The notes: generated by a model from the letters alone, not told the origin. 6,936 bases of DNA from Alphaproteobacteria bacterium MarineAlpha10_Bin3 (GCA_002937525.1 PTKA01000067.1:1-6936); one strand, 5' to 3'. Positions 1-6,623 are shown, counted from the first letter of the stretch. Translations and numbers: made by a program.

Positions 1-864
1 CATCGCCTGAAGCTGGGCCGCATACAGGGTCGGCACACCGAAATAAAGGGTCGGACGGTAGCGTTCTATCATCTCGAACATCGCGTCCGGCGTCGGTCGG
101 TCGGGAAACAGCACCGCCTGTCCGCCGCACCAAAGCGGAAACGTCATCCCGTTACCCAGCCCATAGGCGAAGAACAGCTTGGCCGCCGAAAAACAGATGT
201 CGTCTTCGCCCACGCCCAGCACATCGACCCCGTAATGCTGGCTGGTGACGACCATGTCGCGATGGGCGTGCACCGCCGCCTTCGGCAAGCCGGTCGACCC
301 GGACGAATAGAGCCAGAAGCAGTCGTCGCCGGCTGCCGCGGGTACGGGATCGAGAGCGTCCGACGCCTGGGCGATCCGCCCGGCCAAACTGTCTTCTTCC
401 CCATCGGTGCGCAAAACATGGGCCGGCCGGGCGCTGGCCCGCGCCAGCGCGCCTTCGACCTCGGCGGCGAATTCCGGTGAATAGACCAGGACGGTCGCGC
501 CCGAGCTTTCGATCATGTGGACGTAATCATGCGCCCGCAGCATTGTGTTCAGGGGAGCCGGCACATAGCCAGCCTTGATCGCGCCCCAGAATGCGTAGAA
601 AAATTCAGTGCAATCCTTGACGATCATCAGCACCCGGTCGCCTGGTTCCAGCCCGAGATTGCGAAACACATTACCGCAGCGGTTCACATTTTGCGCCAGA
701 CCGGCGTAACTCACATCGCCGGCGGCGGCGCGAATGGCGATCTTTTCGCCCCGGCCTTCGGCCAGATGCCGGTCGATAAACGGCACCGCAACATTGAATA
801 CCTGCGCGTAGGTGATTCGCGCCGGTTCGACCGACCGGTCGATGCTCAAGCTATGATCGCGCAT
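1..864 (-). CDS. bclA: Benzoate-CoA ligase, N-terminal 288 codons (runs off left edge)
   Basis: This is an AMP-forming acyl-CoA synthetase that activates benzoate with ATP and CoA to benzoyl-CoA, the cytoplasmic entry step for the box pathway. Seen: the ATP/AMP-binding signature YSSGSTGLPKAAVH at residues 186-199, and KLFFAYGLGN at 229-238. The latter, with FGVPTLYAAQ near residue 275, is what I associate with the benzoate-CoA ligase subfamily rather than general fatty acyl-CoA ligases. The start (ATG at 864-862) begins MRDHSLSIDR and has only a weak GGAAAAG upstream. The frame stays open to base 1, so the C-terminal half, with the catalytic lysine domain, is outside the window. It lies on the same strand as boxB and boxC but is separated from them by an opposite-strand gene and a small GcrA-like gene, so it probably has its own promoter. 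A 2-aminobenzoate or hydroxybenzoate ligase is possible; the nearby box genes favour benzoate. Confidence 0.9.
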   Translation of the reverse strand, partial: MRDHSLSIDRSVEPARITYAQVFNVAVPFIDRHLAEGRGEKIAIRAAAGDVSYAGLAQNVNRCGNVFRNLGLEPGDRVLMIVKDCTEFFYAFWGAIKAGYVPAPLNTMLRAHDYVHMIESSGATVLVYSPEFAAEVEGALARASARPAHVLRTDGEEDSLAGRIAQASDALDPVPAAAGDDCFWLYSSGSTGLPKAAVHAHRDMVVTSQHYGVDVLGVGEDDICFSAAKLFFAYGLGNGMTFPLWCGGQAVLFPDRPTPDAMFEMIERYRPTLYFGVPTLYAAQLQAM

Positions 865-874
865 AATGCCGCTT

Positions 875-902
875 TTCCAATTGCCCCGTTGGCGGATTGG
901 AA
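875..902 (-). promoter_or_regulatory. Inverted repeat over the ligase ribosome-binding region
   Basis: A perfect 7-bp inverted repeat, TTCCAAT at 875-881 and ATTGGAA at 896-902, with a 14-bp spacer. In the ligase mRNA the downstream arm contains the GGAA of the weak Shine-Dalgarno, ending about 10 nt before the ATG. It could be a regulator operator or a weak RNA hairpin that masks the ribosome site. Function is inferred only. Confidence 0.35.
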
Positions 903-909
903 GTTTAGC

Positions 910-934
910 GCAATTCCCGGCTGGTTGGAATTGC
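910..934. promoter_or_regulatory. Perfect 8-bp inverted repeat between the GcrA-like gene and the ligase
   Basis: GCAATTCC at 910-917 pairs with GGAATTGC at 927-934 around a 9-base loop. It lies 23 bp after the GcrA-like stop codon and about 46 bp before the ligase ATG. No T-run follows on the minus strand, so it is a poor intrinsic terminator. Its position fits an operator for a regulator of the ligase equally well. An 11-bp half of this site (925-935) recurs almost unchanged at 875-885. Confidence 0.4.
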
Positions 935-956
935 CTTCAGCGGCGCGACGTTGAAA

Positions 957-1145
957 CTACGCCGCAAGCCTGCGCGGAACGAAGACCGATTTCGGTTCCT
1001 CGCTGGTGCGTACCGAGCGTTCATAATGTTCGGTGCAATAGGATTGGCCCGAGTGGCGGCTTTTGCCGCAATATTCATGGTTGGGGACCGAAGAGTGCGG
1101 CCACATCGGCCACAGACACCCGTGCCCCGATGATTGATTAGACAT
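957..1145 (-). CDS. Small GcrA C-terminal-domain-like protein (62 aa)
   Basis: The predicted 62-residue protein carries CLWPM at residues 10-14, EYCG at 24-27 and SYCTEH at 35-40. This spacing of C10, C26, C37 and H40 matches the conserved C-terminal C-x-W-P...F/Y-C-G...Y-C-x-x-H module of the GcrA cell-cycle regulator family, and could bind a metal. The N-terminal helix-turn-helix that GcrA uses for DNA binding is absent. The start is ATG 1145-1143, with GGAG 7 nt upstream, which is better supported than the ATG further upstream at 1205. GcrA in Caulobacter works with sigma-70 through its C-terminal region. A solo module might modulate that interaction, but this is inference. A basic tail (VFVPRRLAA) ends the protein. 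The gene precedes the benzoate-CoA ligase on the same strand with a 92-bp gap. Family assignment rests on the motif alone. Confidence 0.65.
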   Translation of the reverse strand: MSNQSSGHGCLWPMWPHSSVPNHEYCGKSRHSGQSYCTEHYERSVRTSEEPKSVFVPRRLAA

Positions 1146-1175
1146 AATACTTCTCCAAACGAAAACTGTATGGAC

Positions 1176-1205
1176 GCTATATGCTGCATCGCAAAAAATA
1201 TTCAA
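1176..1205 (-). promoter_or_regulatory. Sigma-70-type promoter for the GcrA-like gene
   Basis: On the minus strand TTGAAT (1205-1200) is followed after 18 bp by TATAGC (1181-1176), each matching 4 of 6 consensus bases. The predicted start of transcription is about 24 nt before the ATG at 1145, leaving room for the GGAG site. Predicted by eye only. Confidence 0.4.
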
Positions 1206-1271
1206 GTAGTATCGATGCGACCTTCCGCCGCAGGCCCAGGATTGGCCGGTATTTTACTGGCGCTGTGAGTC

Positions 1272-1300
1272 GGGACATCGCAACGCCGGCATGCTATCAT
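1272..1300 (+). promoter_or_regulatory. Extended -10 promoter for the exported-protein pseudogene
   Basis: GGGACA (1272-1277), a 17-bp spacer and TATCAT (1295-1300). The -10 matches 5 of 6 consensus bases and is preceded by TGC, an extended -10 element. The predicted leader is about 40 nt, ending in GAAGGAG before the ATG at 1347. Apart from this, the GcrA-like promoter and the two Shine-Dalgarno sites, I see nothing in 1146-1346. Confidence 0.4.
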
Positions 1301-1346
1301 TGGTCATTCGAATCGCCCCTGAGACATCCTTTGAAGGAGAGTCCCG

Positions 1347-2151
1347 ATGCAGTTCAGAATCACGCTTGCCGCCGCCGTAGCGCTTATTGCGCTCCCCCTG
1401 ACAACCCTACAAGCCGCACCGCAGATGCTGGGTCTGATAGCCGATAGCGGCACCCAGAAGCTGTACTGCGCCGACGGCGTTTGTTCGGTCGAGGTCAGTG
1501 CAATCTGCCTACAGGAGGAACGGGACATTCCACCCTGGGGAACAGCCTATGAGGCGGTCAATCCGAAGCAGATTACCATCGTCGCTTCGCGCCAGGACGG
1601 CAGTGAAGGCTTCGCGCCAGGACGGCAGTGAAGTCCGCTTTCCGATTGGCGCGCTTGCCACATTCAAAAGCGCGCGCGGTTCCTGGGCGGTGACGATCGC
1701 CATACCTCGATCCGCCCTTGATGCGCTTGGCGTCACCGGCGCATCCCTGGCGTTCGAGGGCCGCATAGCACTGGCGCCGGTGGCAATGGCCGCCGACCCG
1801 GAAAATCAAACCGCGATAACCGCCTTCCGCGCCGCGCCGCAGGGCGTCATCGGCAAGTCCAGCCCGGATCTGGCGGCAGCACTTGTCATGAACGAAATGA
1901 TCAACGCGCTGCCCCGCTTGACCCTGGACCGCACCAAGCCGGCCGGTGATTTATGGCGTCAGACGTTTGGCGACACCGACAGTGCAAGCCGGCCCGGCAT
2001 GACGGCGGCGGCCAAGTTCTTCCAGAACTGCGAACGCCGCGCCCGAACCGGCGACCGCGACGATATCAAGGCGTGCCTGGAACTGGGCCATGACGGTTTC
2101 ATCAGCGCATTGAACCAACGCTACTGGGATTCGCTGGTTCCGGGCGTTTAA
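1347..2151 (+). pseudogene. Exported protein of unknown function, frameshifted by a 25-bp duplication
   Basis: Two overlapping frames are one gene. From ATG 1347, with AAGGAG about 8 nt upstream, the first frame encodes a signal peptide (MQFR, then a hydrophobic run to about LQA, residue 23) and stops at 1629-1631 after 94 codons. The second frame continues to TAA 2149-2151. A perfect 25-bp tandem duplication (1584-1608 and 1609-1633) causes the shift. Removing one copy joins them into 259 residues, reading ASRQDGSEVRFPIGALATF across the junction. The rebuilt protein has five cysteines (41, 46, 54, 220, 235), with CADGVC at 41-46, and no transmembrane segment other than the signal. I do not recognise the family; a periplasmic role is inferred from the signal peptide. 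It converges on boxB with 19 bp between stop codons. It may be a recent pseudogene, a slippage-switched gene or an assembly error; the intact downstream frame favours a recent event. Confidence 0.85.
1584..1633 (+). repeat. Perfect 25-bp tandem duplication (2 copies)
   Basis: Copy one (1584-1608) and copy two (1609-1633) are identical, each beginning GCTTCGCGCC and ending CAGTGAAG, and identity stops sharply on both sides (1583 C versus 1608 G; 1634 T versus 1609 G). Because 25 is not a multiple of three, the unit shifts the reading frame of the host gene and brings TGA at 1629 into frame. Confidence 0.97.
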
Positions 2152-2170
2152 CCCTTCTTCGACGCCCCGG

Positions 2171-3586
2171 TCAGTGGAACCGTACATAGTCGTAATCGAG
2201 CGGCTGACCGTGGATGCCGCGGCGCGGCGGGGCGATCCACGACGCCATGCGGCCGGGCTCGATGACGGGCGTCATCAATGAATTGACGTATTCCTTGTCG
2301 GCGTCGGTCGGCAACCATTCGCCGTGCCGGCGGTTCCATTGGGCGTCATCGATGATTTCACCGGCCGGGCTGGCATTAATCGCGGCGAAAGCACCGATGC
2401 CGCGGTTGAAGGCGGCGTGCGGCAAGGTGAACTCGAAATCAATGCGGTGTTCGGCGACGATCTTGTTGAACCGGTTGACGCCGCGCTGGCTGTCGAGGGT
2501 GAAATCCTCGCGCAGCCGCTCATTGCTGGCGGTAATCGCGGCGATCTCATGGCTGACGATACGACCGTTTTCCACCGCCGGCACGCTATAAAGCGCACCG
2601 TCCAGCTTGTGGTCGTCGTCGATGCGGCTTTCCTGGAAGCGCCCTTTCAGCCCCATGGTGAAGTAATTCGCGGCGTTGGTCGATTTTTCCTGCCCGAACA
2701 GATCGAGACAGATGGAGAAGTGAAAATTCATGAAGCGCTGCATTATCGGCAGGCCGATACCGCCGACCGAACTTAAATCATCGGTATCGTGTTCGCGCAT
2801 CAGCGCACAACTGCGCTCGATGATACGCGATATGCCGGTCTCGCCGACGAACATGTGATGCGCTTCTTCGGTCAGCATGAACCGGCAGGTCCGCGACAGC
2901 GGGTCGAAGCCGGATTCGGCCAGCGACGCCAGTTGAAACTTGCCGTCGCGGTCCTGGAAATAAGTGAACATGAAGAACGACAGCCAGTCGTCGGTCTTTT
3001 CGTTGAAGGCCTCCAGGATACGCGGCCGGTCCGGGTCGCCGGCGTGGCGCAGTAGCATCAGATCCGCTTCCTCGCGGCCATCGCGGCCAAAATGGGCATG
3101 CAGCAGATAGACCATGGCCCAAAGATGCCGCCCCTCTTCGACATTGACCTGGAACAGGTTGCGCAGGTCGTAGAGCGACGGGCAGGTCTTGCCAAGATGG
3201 CGTTGCTGTTCAACCGAAGCCGGTTCGGTATCGCCCTGGGTGACGATCAGCCGGCGTAATTCCGAACGGTATTCGCCCGGCACGCTCTGCCAGACCGGCT
3301 CGCCTTTATGCATGCCAAAGCCGATCTCGCGGTTCGCTTCCGGCGGGGCGAGAAAGATACCCCAGCGGTATTCCGGCATCCGGACATGGCCGTAATTCGC
3401 CCAGCCGTCGCGCTCGACGCTGATCGCAGTGCGCAGATAGATATCCAGATTGCCGCTTTCCACCGGGCCCAGCTCTTCCCACCATTTCAGATAGGCCGGC
3501 TGCCAGCGTTCCAGCGCCCGCAACAGGCGGCGGTCATCGGCAAGATCGACATTGTTCGGAATTGTCTCGTTGTAGTCGATGTTCAT
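2171..3586 (-). CDS. boxB: Benzoyl-CoA 2,3-epoxidase, oxygenase component BoxB
   Basis: BoxB is the diiron oxygenase that, with electrons from the reductase BoxA, converts benzoyl-CoA and O2 to 2,3-epoxybenzoyl-CoA in the cytoplasm. Its 471 residues match the usual family length. Hallmarks seen: PEYRWGIFL near 71-79, VTQGDTEPASVEQQRHLG at 115-132, NVEEGRHLWAM at 148-158, FTYFQDRDGKFQL at 207-219, LTEEAHHMFVGE at 238-249, and WIAPP at 450-454. E121, E151, H154, D212, E241 and H244 correspond to the six diiron ligands I recall for BoxB, so the enzyme should be active. The start is ATG 3586-3584 (MNIDYNETIPNNV), with GGGAG 8 nt upstream. A longer in-frame start at 3850 would overlap boxC and adds non-conserved sequence. 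The gene follows boxC by 23 bp as the last gene of the operon. boxA is not within the window. Confidence 0.97.
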   Translation of the reverse strand: MNIDYNETIPNNVDLADDRRLLRALERWQPAYLKWWEELGPVESGNLDIYLRTAISVERDGWANYGHVRMPEYRWGIFLAPPEANREIGFGMHKGEPVWQSVPGEYRSELRRLIVTQGDTEPASVEQQRHLGKTCPSLYDLRNLFQVNVEEGRHLWAMVYLLHAHFGRDGREEADLMLLRHAGDPDRPRILEAFNEKTDDWLSFFMFTYFQDRDGKFQLASLAESGFDPLSRTCRFMLTEEAHHMFVGETGISRIIERSCALMREHDTDDLSSVGGIGLPIMQRFMNFHFSICLDLFGQEKSTNAANYFTMGLKGRFQESRIDDDHKLDGALYSVPAVENGRIVSHEIAAITASNERLREDFTLDSQRGVNRFNKIVAEHRIDFEFTLPHAAFNRGIGAFAAINASPAGEIIDDAQWNRRHGEWLPTDADKEYVNSLMTPVIEPGRMASWIAPPRRGIHGQPLDYDYVRFH

Positions 3587-3609
3587 CGCACGGACTCCCA
3601 ATCCTCGCC

Positions 3610-5256
3610 TCAGACCCGGTTGCGGTCGAACGACGCCTGCTTGCCGGTCCCGAACAGTTTCAGCGCCCCTTCTTCGCCAACCGCATTGGGCCGCTGGAAA
3701 ATCCAGTTCTGCCACGCGGTAAGCCGGCCGAATATCTTCGTTTCCATGGTTTCCGGTCCCGGAAACCGCAGGCTGGCCTCCATGCCGGTCAGCGAATCCG
3801 GTGAAAAACTGGCGCGCTCCTCGATCGCGATACGCACTTCGTCCTCCCAATCGATATCATCGGGGGTGAAGGTGACGAAGCCCAGCGCTTCGGCGTCCAC
3901 GGCTTCCAGATCCCCGCCAATCGCATCGCGCGCCGCCGCCAGGGCCGCGGCGTCGTCCAGCAGCCGGGTTTCCATCCTGGTCAGCCCATTGCCCATCGGC
4001 AGCGGCCCGAAATTCATCGCCGTCGGCCGGATCGTCGCCTCGGGCAGGTTCGAGCCCTCCAGGACGCCGTCCAGCATATAGCTTCGGTCGGCGGCCAGCG
4101 CCAGTTCCAGCAAGGTGCCGGTGAAGCACGAACCGGGTTCAATCATCGCCAGCAGGCTGCGCGAAGACACGTCCAGCCGCTTCAAGGTGCGTTTCAGATA
4201 CAAGGTAATTTCGCGCACCAGCCAGTTCGAACCCTCGGCGGTCAGCAGATCGTCATACGCCGCGACCAGCGCGCTGTCGCCCTGGGTCCGAAAGACCCAG
4301 GTGCCGATCCGGGCTTCATTGGAACGCAGATGCAGAATCGCATCGTCCAGCGCGCGGACCAGATCCAACGGCCAGAATGCAGCGCCAGCCGCATGGATTC
4401 CAGCGGCGTCGGCCGGCGGCGCGATCTTAGGCCCCCGGATGGTAAAATTGGCCACGCCATTGGCCCGGTCCAGGGTAACGCGCAAGGTTGCGTAGCGAAT
4501 TTCGCCATCGCCGATTTCACGGGCCAGCGGCGTCAAGACGATGCCGGCGCCCGGTTCCGGCCGGCCGGTGGCGGCGAATTCCCGCGCCCGCGCCATTGCG
4601 GTCGTGCGCATCGCCGAGCGCGGCGCCAATTCATCCACCAGCTTCCAGTCGAGCGCCCGCTGGCCGCGCACGCCTTCGGTCACGGTGCAAAAGAAATCCG
4701 CCCGGTCGCGCCGTACCCGGCGTTTATCGACCACCCGCGTCAATCCCCCGGTGCCCGGCAGCACCGCCAGCATCGGCACTTCGGGCAGCGATACCGCACT
4801 CGACCCATCATCGACCAGGATGATGTAATCGGCGGCGAGCGCCAGCTCATACCCGCCGCCCGCCGCCGTACCGCCGATTACGGCGATATAACGTTGACCG
4901 GAATGTTCGCTGGCGTCCTCGATGCCAAGCCGGGTTTCATTGGTGAACTTGCAAAAATTCACCTTCTCGACATGGCTGGAGAGTCCCAGCATGGCGATAT
5001 TCGCCCCGGCGCAAAACACCCGGTCCTTGGCCGAGGTCAGCAGCACGGCGCCGACTTCGGGATGTTCGAAACGCAACCGCTGCACCGCATCGTATAGTTC
5101 GATATCGACGCCAAGATCGTAGGAGTTGAGCTTGAGCGCATAGCCCAGCGCCAGCCCGCCATCCTCATCGACGTCCAGAATCAATTCGGCGACCGGACCG
5201 TCGAGCTTCAACGTCCAGTGCCGGTAGCGGTCCGGATGGGTGGTAAAATCGATCAT
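3610..5256 (-). CDS. boxC: Benzoyl-CoA-dihydrodiol lyase (2,3-epoxybenzoyl-CoA dihydrolase) BoxC
   Basis: BoxC hydrolyses 2,3-epoxybenzoyl-CoA to 3,4-didehydroadipyl-CoA semialdehyde and formate, the ring-opening step after BoxB. The 548 residues have the two-part crotonase-fold layout of the family. Seen in the first half: YALKLNSYDLGVDIEL at 39-54, FCAGANIAML at 81-90, VNFCKFTNETRLGIED at 99-114, the glycine-rich oxyanion-hole region GGTAAGGGYELALAADY at 128-144, and SLPEVPMLAVLPGTGGLTRV at 156-175. The C-terminal half, from about residue 260, is the second crotonase-like domain. The start ATG 5256-5254 overlaps the COQ9 stop in ATGA, and no convincing Shine-Dalgarno precedes it, so translation is probably coupled to COQ9. 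boxB follows 23 bp downstream. All the motifs I know for the family look intact. Confidence 0.96.
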   Translation of the reverse strand: MIDFTTHPDRYRHWTLKLDGPVAELILDVDEDGGLALGYALKLNSYDLGVDIELYDAVQRLRFEHPEVGAVLLTSAKDRVFCAGANIAMLGLSSHVEKVNFCKFTNETRLGIEDASEHSGQRYIAVIGGTAAGGGYELALAADYIILVDDGSSAVSLPEVPMLAVLPGTGGLTRVVDKRRVRRDRADFFCTVTEGVRGQRALDWKLVDELAPRSAMRTTAMARAREFAATGRPEPGAGIVLTPLAREIGDGEIRYATLRVTLDRANGVANFTIRGPKIAPPADAAGIHAAGAAFWPLDLVRALDDAILHLRSNEARIGTWVFRTQGDSALVAAYDDLLTAEGSNWLVREITLYLKRTLKRLDVSSRSLLAMIEPGSCFTGTLLELALAADRSYMLDGVLEGSNLPEATIRPTAMNFGPLPMGNGLTRMETRLLDDAAALAAARDAIGGDLEAVDAEALGFVTFTPDDIDWEDEVRIAIEERASFSPDSLTGMEASLRFPGPETMETKIFGRLTAWQNWIFQRPNAVGEEGALKLFGTGKQASFDRNRV

Positions 5257-5900
5257 GTCGGTGCGCCGGGAAAGCGAAGCAAACGCAACGGATTGGGTAA
5301 ATTTCCCAGCATTCGGCCGATTCCGGCCATCGCCTTGGGAACCCGCATCACCTCGGCGATGCGGCGGTCCAGAAACGCCCAGGTCACTTCGAGATCCGGC
5401 GAGCCGTCATTGAGCCAGCACATCACGGTCGAGGCGTAGACGCCGGCCAGCAAGGCGCGCTTGGTGTAGAAGTTATGGTCGGTCGCGGTATCACCGGCGG
5501 CATGCCACATGGCGTCGACCGTGCGGTACAGCAACCGGGTCGCCAACATTGCATTGTGCGGCAGCGCCAATCGCGCCATCGCGCGGCGGACCGCCTCGCG
5601 ATGCAGGGCGTTTTGTTGCAGCCGGACGCGCACCGCCAGCGTGATCCGGTCGCGGATTTTCATCGCGTCCAGGTCCAGGCCGGCCAGTTCTTCAAGCATG
5701 TGCCGGTCGGCGTAATGGCTATGAAGGGCGATCATTTCGGCCGCACCGCCAGGGAACAGACGCCGCGCGGTGGCGCTGTCGTATCCCGCATCGTCGGCGC
5801 CACGGGCCAACGCCGCCTCACCCCAGCCATCGAACGGGATATGCGCCAACGACGCCAGCAGGATCGCTTCCTTGATGGCATCGCTTTTGGCAGTGGTCAT
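5253..5900 (-). CDS. coq9: COQ9 family protein (ubiquinone biosynthesis lipid-binding factor)
   Basis: COQ9 proteins have a TetR-like fold, bind lipids and in eukaryotes support COQ7, the hydroxylase of ubiquinone synthesis; bacterial members are thought to help in the same pathway. The 215-residue protein has the conserved core AMWHAAGDTATDHNFYTKR at 130-148, then ALLAGVY and WAFLDRRIAEVM at 174-185, which are the family signature. The N-terminal part is helical and opens with KEAILLASLAHIPFDGWGE at 10-28. The family's alternative name, 'rpsU-divergently transcribed protein', fits the context: rpsU lies divergently 0.7 kb away, here with def between. The start ATG 5900-5898 overlaps the def stop (ATGA), and the stop overlaps the boxC start in the same way, so COQ9 is coupled on both sides. 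The link to box catabolism is unusual; see findings. Confidence 0.93.
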   Translation of the reverse strand: MTTAKSDAIKEAILLASLAHIPFDGWGEAALARGADDAGYDSATARRLFPGGAAEMIALHSHYADRHMLEELAGLDLDAMKIRDRITLAVRVRLQQNALHREAVRRAMARLALPHNAMLATRLLYRTVDAMWHAAGDTATDHNFYTKRALLAGVYASTVMCWLNDGSPDLEVTWAFLDRRIAEVMRVPKAMAGIGRMLGNLPNPLRLLRFPGAPT

Positions 5901-6484
5901 GGGTCCTCGCTCAACGGTTCTTCCTCCTCGTCCGCCGCGCCGGAACGGATATAGTGGCGCCGCTCTTCGCAGAACATCAGTTGCGCCATATTAATCATGC
6001 GCATCGGATACACGATACCGTCCAAATGGTCGCACTCATGTTGCACGACGCGGGCATGAAAACCGGTCGCCTGGCGCTCGATGGTCTGGCCGTCCAGAGC
6101 GAGGCCACGATAGCGGATGGTTTCCCAGCGCGCCACCAGACCGGTCAGGCCGGGAACCGAAAGGCACGCCTCCCACCCCTCGCTCCGCTGGTCGCCAAGC
6201 AGTTCGATCTCCGGGTTGATCAGTACCGTCAACGGAACGGCTTGCGAAGCGCCGTCGTCGTCTTCGTATGGTGCAGAGTCGTCTTCGTATGGTGCAGAAA
6301 AGATCACGACGCGCAACGGCACATGGACCTGCGGCGCCGCCAGCCCGGCGCCCTGCGCATCGTCCAGCGTGTCCATCATATCCTTGACCAGGCGGGCGAT
6401 TTCCGGCGCGGTCGGGTCGGCGACGGCATCGGCGGGACGGTTCAGAACCGGGTGCCCCATGCGGGCAATTTTAAGAATGGCCAT
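5897..6484 (-). CDS. def: Peptide deformylase
   Basis: Peptide deformylase removes the N-formyl group from nascent proteins, using a metal held by one cysteine and two histidines. All three motifs are present in 195 residues: GAGLAAPQ at 45-52, EACLS at 105-109 (C107 as ligand; the usual form is EGCLS, so glycine is replaced by alanine), and QHECDH at 148-153 (H149 and H153 ligands, E150 catalytic). The N terminus MAILKIARMGHPVL fits the family and fixes the start at ATG 6484-6482, although no Shine-Dalgarno precedes it. Residues 64-77 hold a doubled APYEDD segment from a 21-bp duplication. It falls in the variable stretch between motifs I and II, so the fold is probably tolerant. The C terminus is acidic (DEEEEPLSEDP). 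First gene of the operon, divergent from rpsU. Many alphaproteobacteria carry several deformylases, so this may not be the essential copy. Confidence 0.95.
   Translation of the reverse strand: MAILKIARMGHPVLNRPADAVADPTAPEIARLVKDMMDTLDDAQGAGLAAPQVHVPLRVVIFSAPYEDDSAPYEDDDGASQAVPLTVLINPEIELLGDQRSEGWEACLSVPGLTGLVARWETIRYRGLALDGQTIERQATGFHARVVQHECDHLDGIVYPMRMINMAQLMFCEERRHYIRSGAADEEEEPLSEDP
6257..6298 (-). repeat. Perfect 21-bp tandem duplication inside def
   Basis: Copies 6257-6277 and 6278-6298 are identical (plus strand beginning GTCGTCTTCG and ending GGTGCAGA) and identity ends sharply at each side. Being seven codons long, it keeps the frame and doubles an acidic APYEDD-containing segment (residues 64-77). 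Without it the protein would be 188 residues. Confidence 0.97.
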
Positions 6485-6488
6485 AACG

Positions 6489-6518
6489 CTAATATGCGCA
6501 GCCGAACAACAATGTCAA
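6489..6518 (-). promoter_or_regulatory. Promoter of the def-COQ9-boxC-boxB operon, probably leaderless
   Basis: A perfect TTGACA (6518-6513) is followed by TATTAG (6494-6489, spacer 18) or, in another register, CATATT (6496-6491, spacer 16). Either -10 lies only 4-6 nt before the def ATG, so transcription should begin at or next to the A of the start codon. No Shine-Dalgarno is present upstream of def, which agrees with a leaderless mRNA. Confidence 0.55.
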
Positions 6519-6565
6519 AGCCGCGCCAGGGGTGCTAATCGATGGATTTGCGGCGCGTTGCGGCC

Positions 6566-6594
6566 TTCACTTTATGAAATAGCTGTGTTATAAG
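6566..6594 (+). promoter_or_regulatory. Strong sigma-70-type promoter of rpsU
   Basis: TTCACT (6566-6571), a 17-bp spacer and TATAAG (6589-6594), matching 4 and 5 of 6 consensus bases. The predicted transcription start near 6601 gives a leader of about 36 nt before the rpsU start. It is divergent from the def promoter, with roughly 50 bp between the two elements. The transcription start lies 3' of TTG 6604's upstream region, so the far-upstream TTG would leave almost no leader. Confidence 0.6.
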
Positions 6595-6623
6595 CCGCGC
6601 TCTTTGATACCGACGACGAAATT

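Noticed and set aside
910..934. Intrinsic terminator for the GcrA-like gene
   Set aside because: The stem is perfect but only 8 bp and AT-rich at its centre, and the following minus-strand bases are GCTAAACTTCC rather than a T-run.
905..1189. 94-codon minus-strand open frame overlapping the GcrA-like gene
   Set aside because: It is another frame of the same stretch, without the Cys/His motif and without a Shine-Dalgarno like that at 1145.
1181..1447. 88-codon plus-strand open frame ahead of the exported protein
   Set aside because: It overlaps the promoter and start of the signal-peptide gene in another frame, has no ribosome site and has shadow-like composition.
2140..2170. Bidirectional terminator between the pseudogene and boxB
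   Set aside because: CCGGGCGT (2140-2147) and ACGCCCCGG (2162-2170) pair only with a bulge, the loop is 14 bases, and no T-run follows on either strand.
3587..3850. Longer N terminus for BoxB (start at 3850)
   Set aside because: The added 88 residues lie in another frame of the boxC end, look like arginine-rich shadow sequence, and the conserved MNIDYNETIPNNV start has a good ribosome site.
3308..4081. 257-codon plus-strand open frame antisense to boxB and boxC
   Set aside because: It overlaps two clearly conserved genes, is rich in serine and arginine from GC-biased shadow reading, and has no recognisable motif.
4330..5097. 255-codon plus-strand open frame antisense to boxC
   Set aside because: It is a shadow of a high-GC coding region, with no family features and no ribosome site of note.
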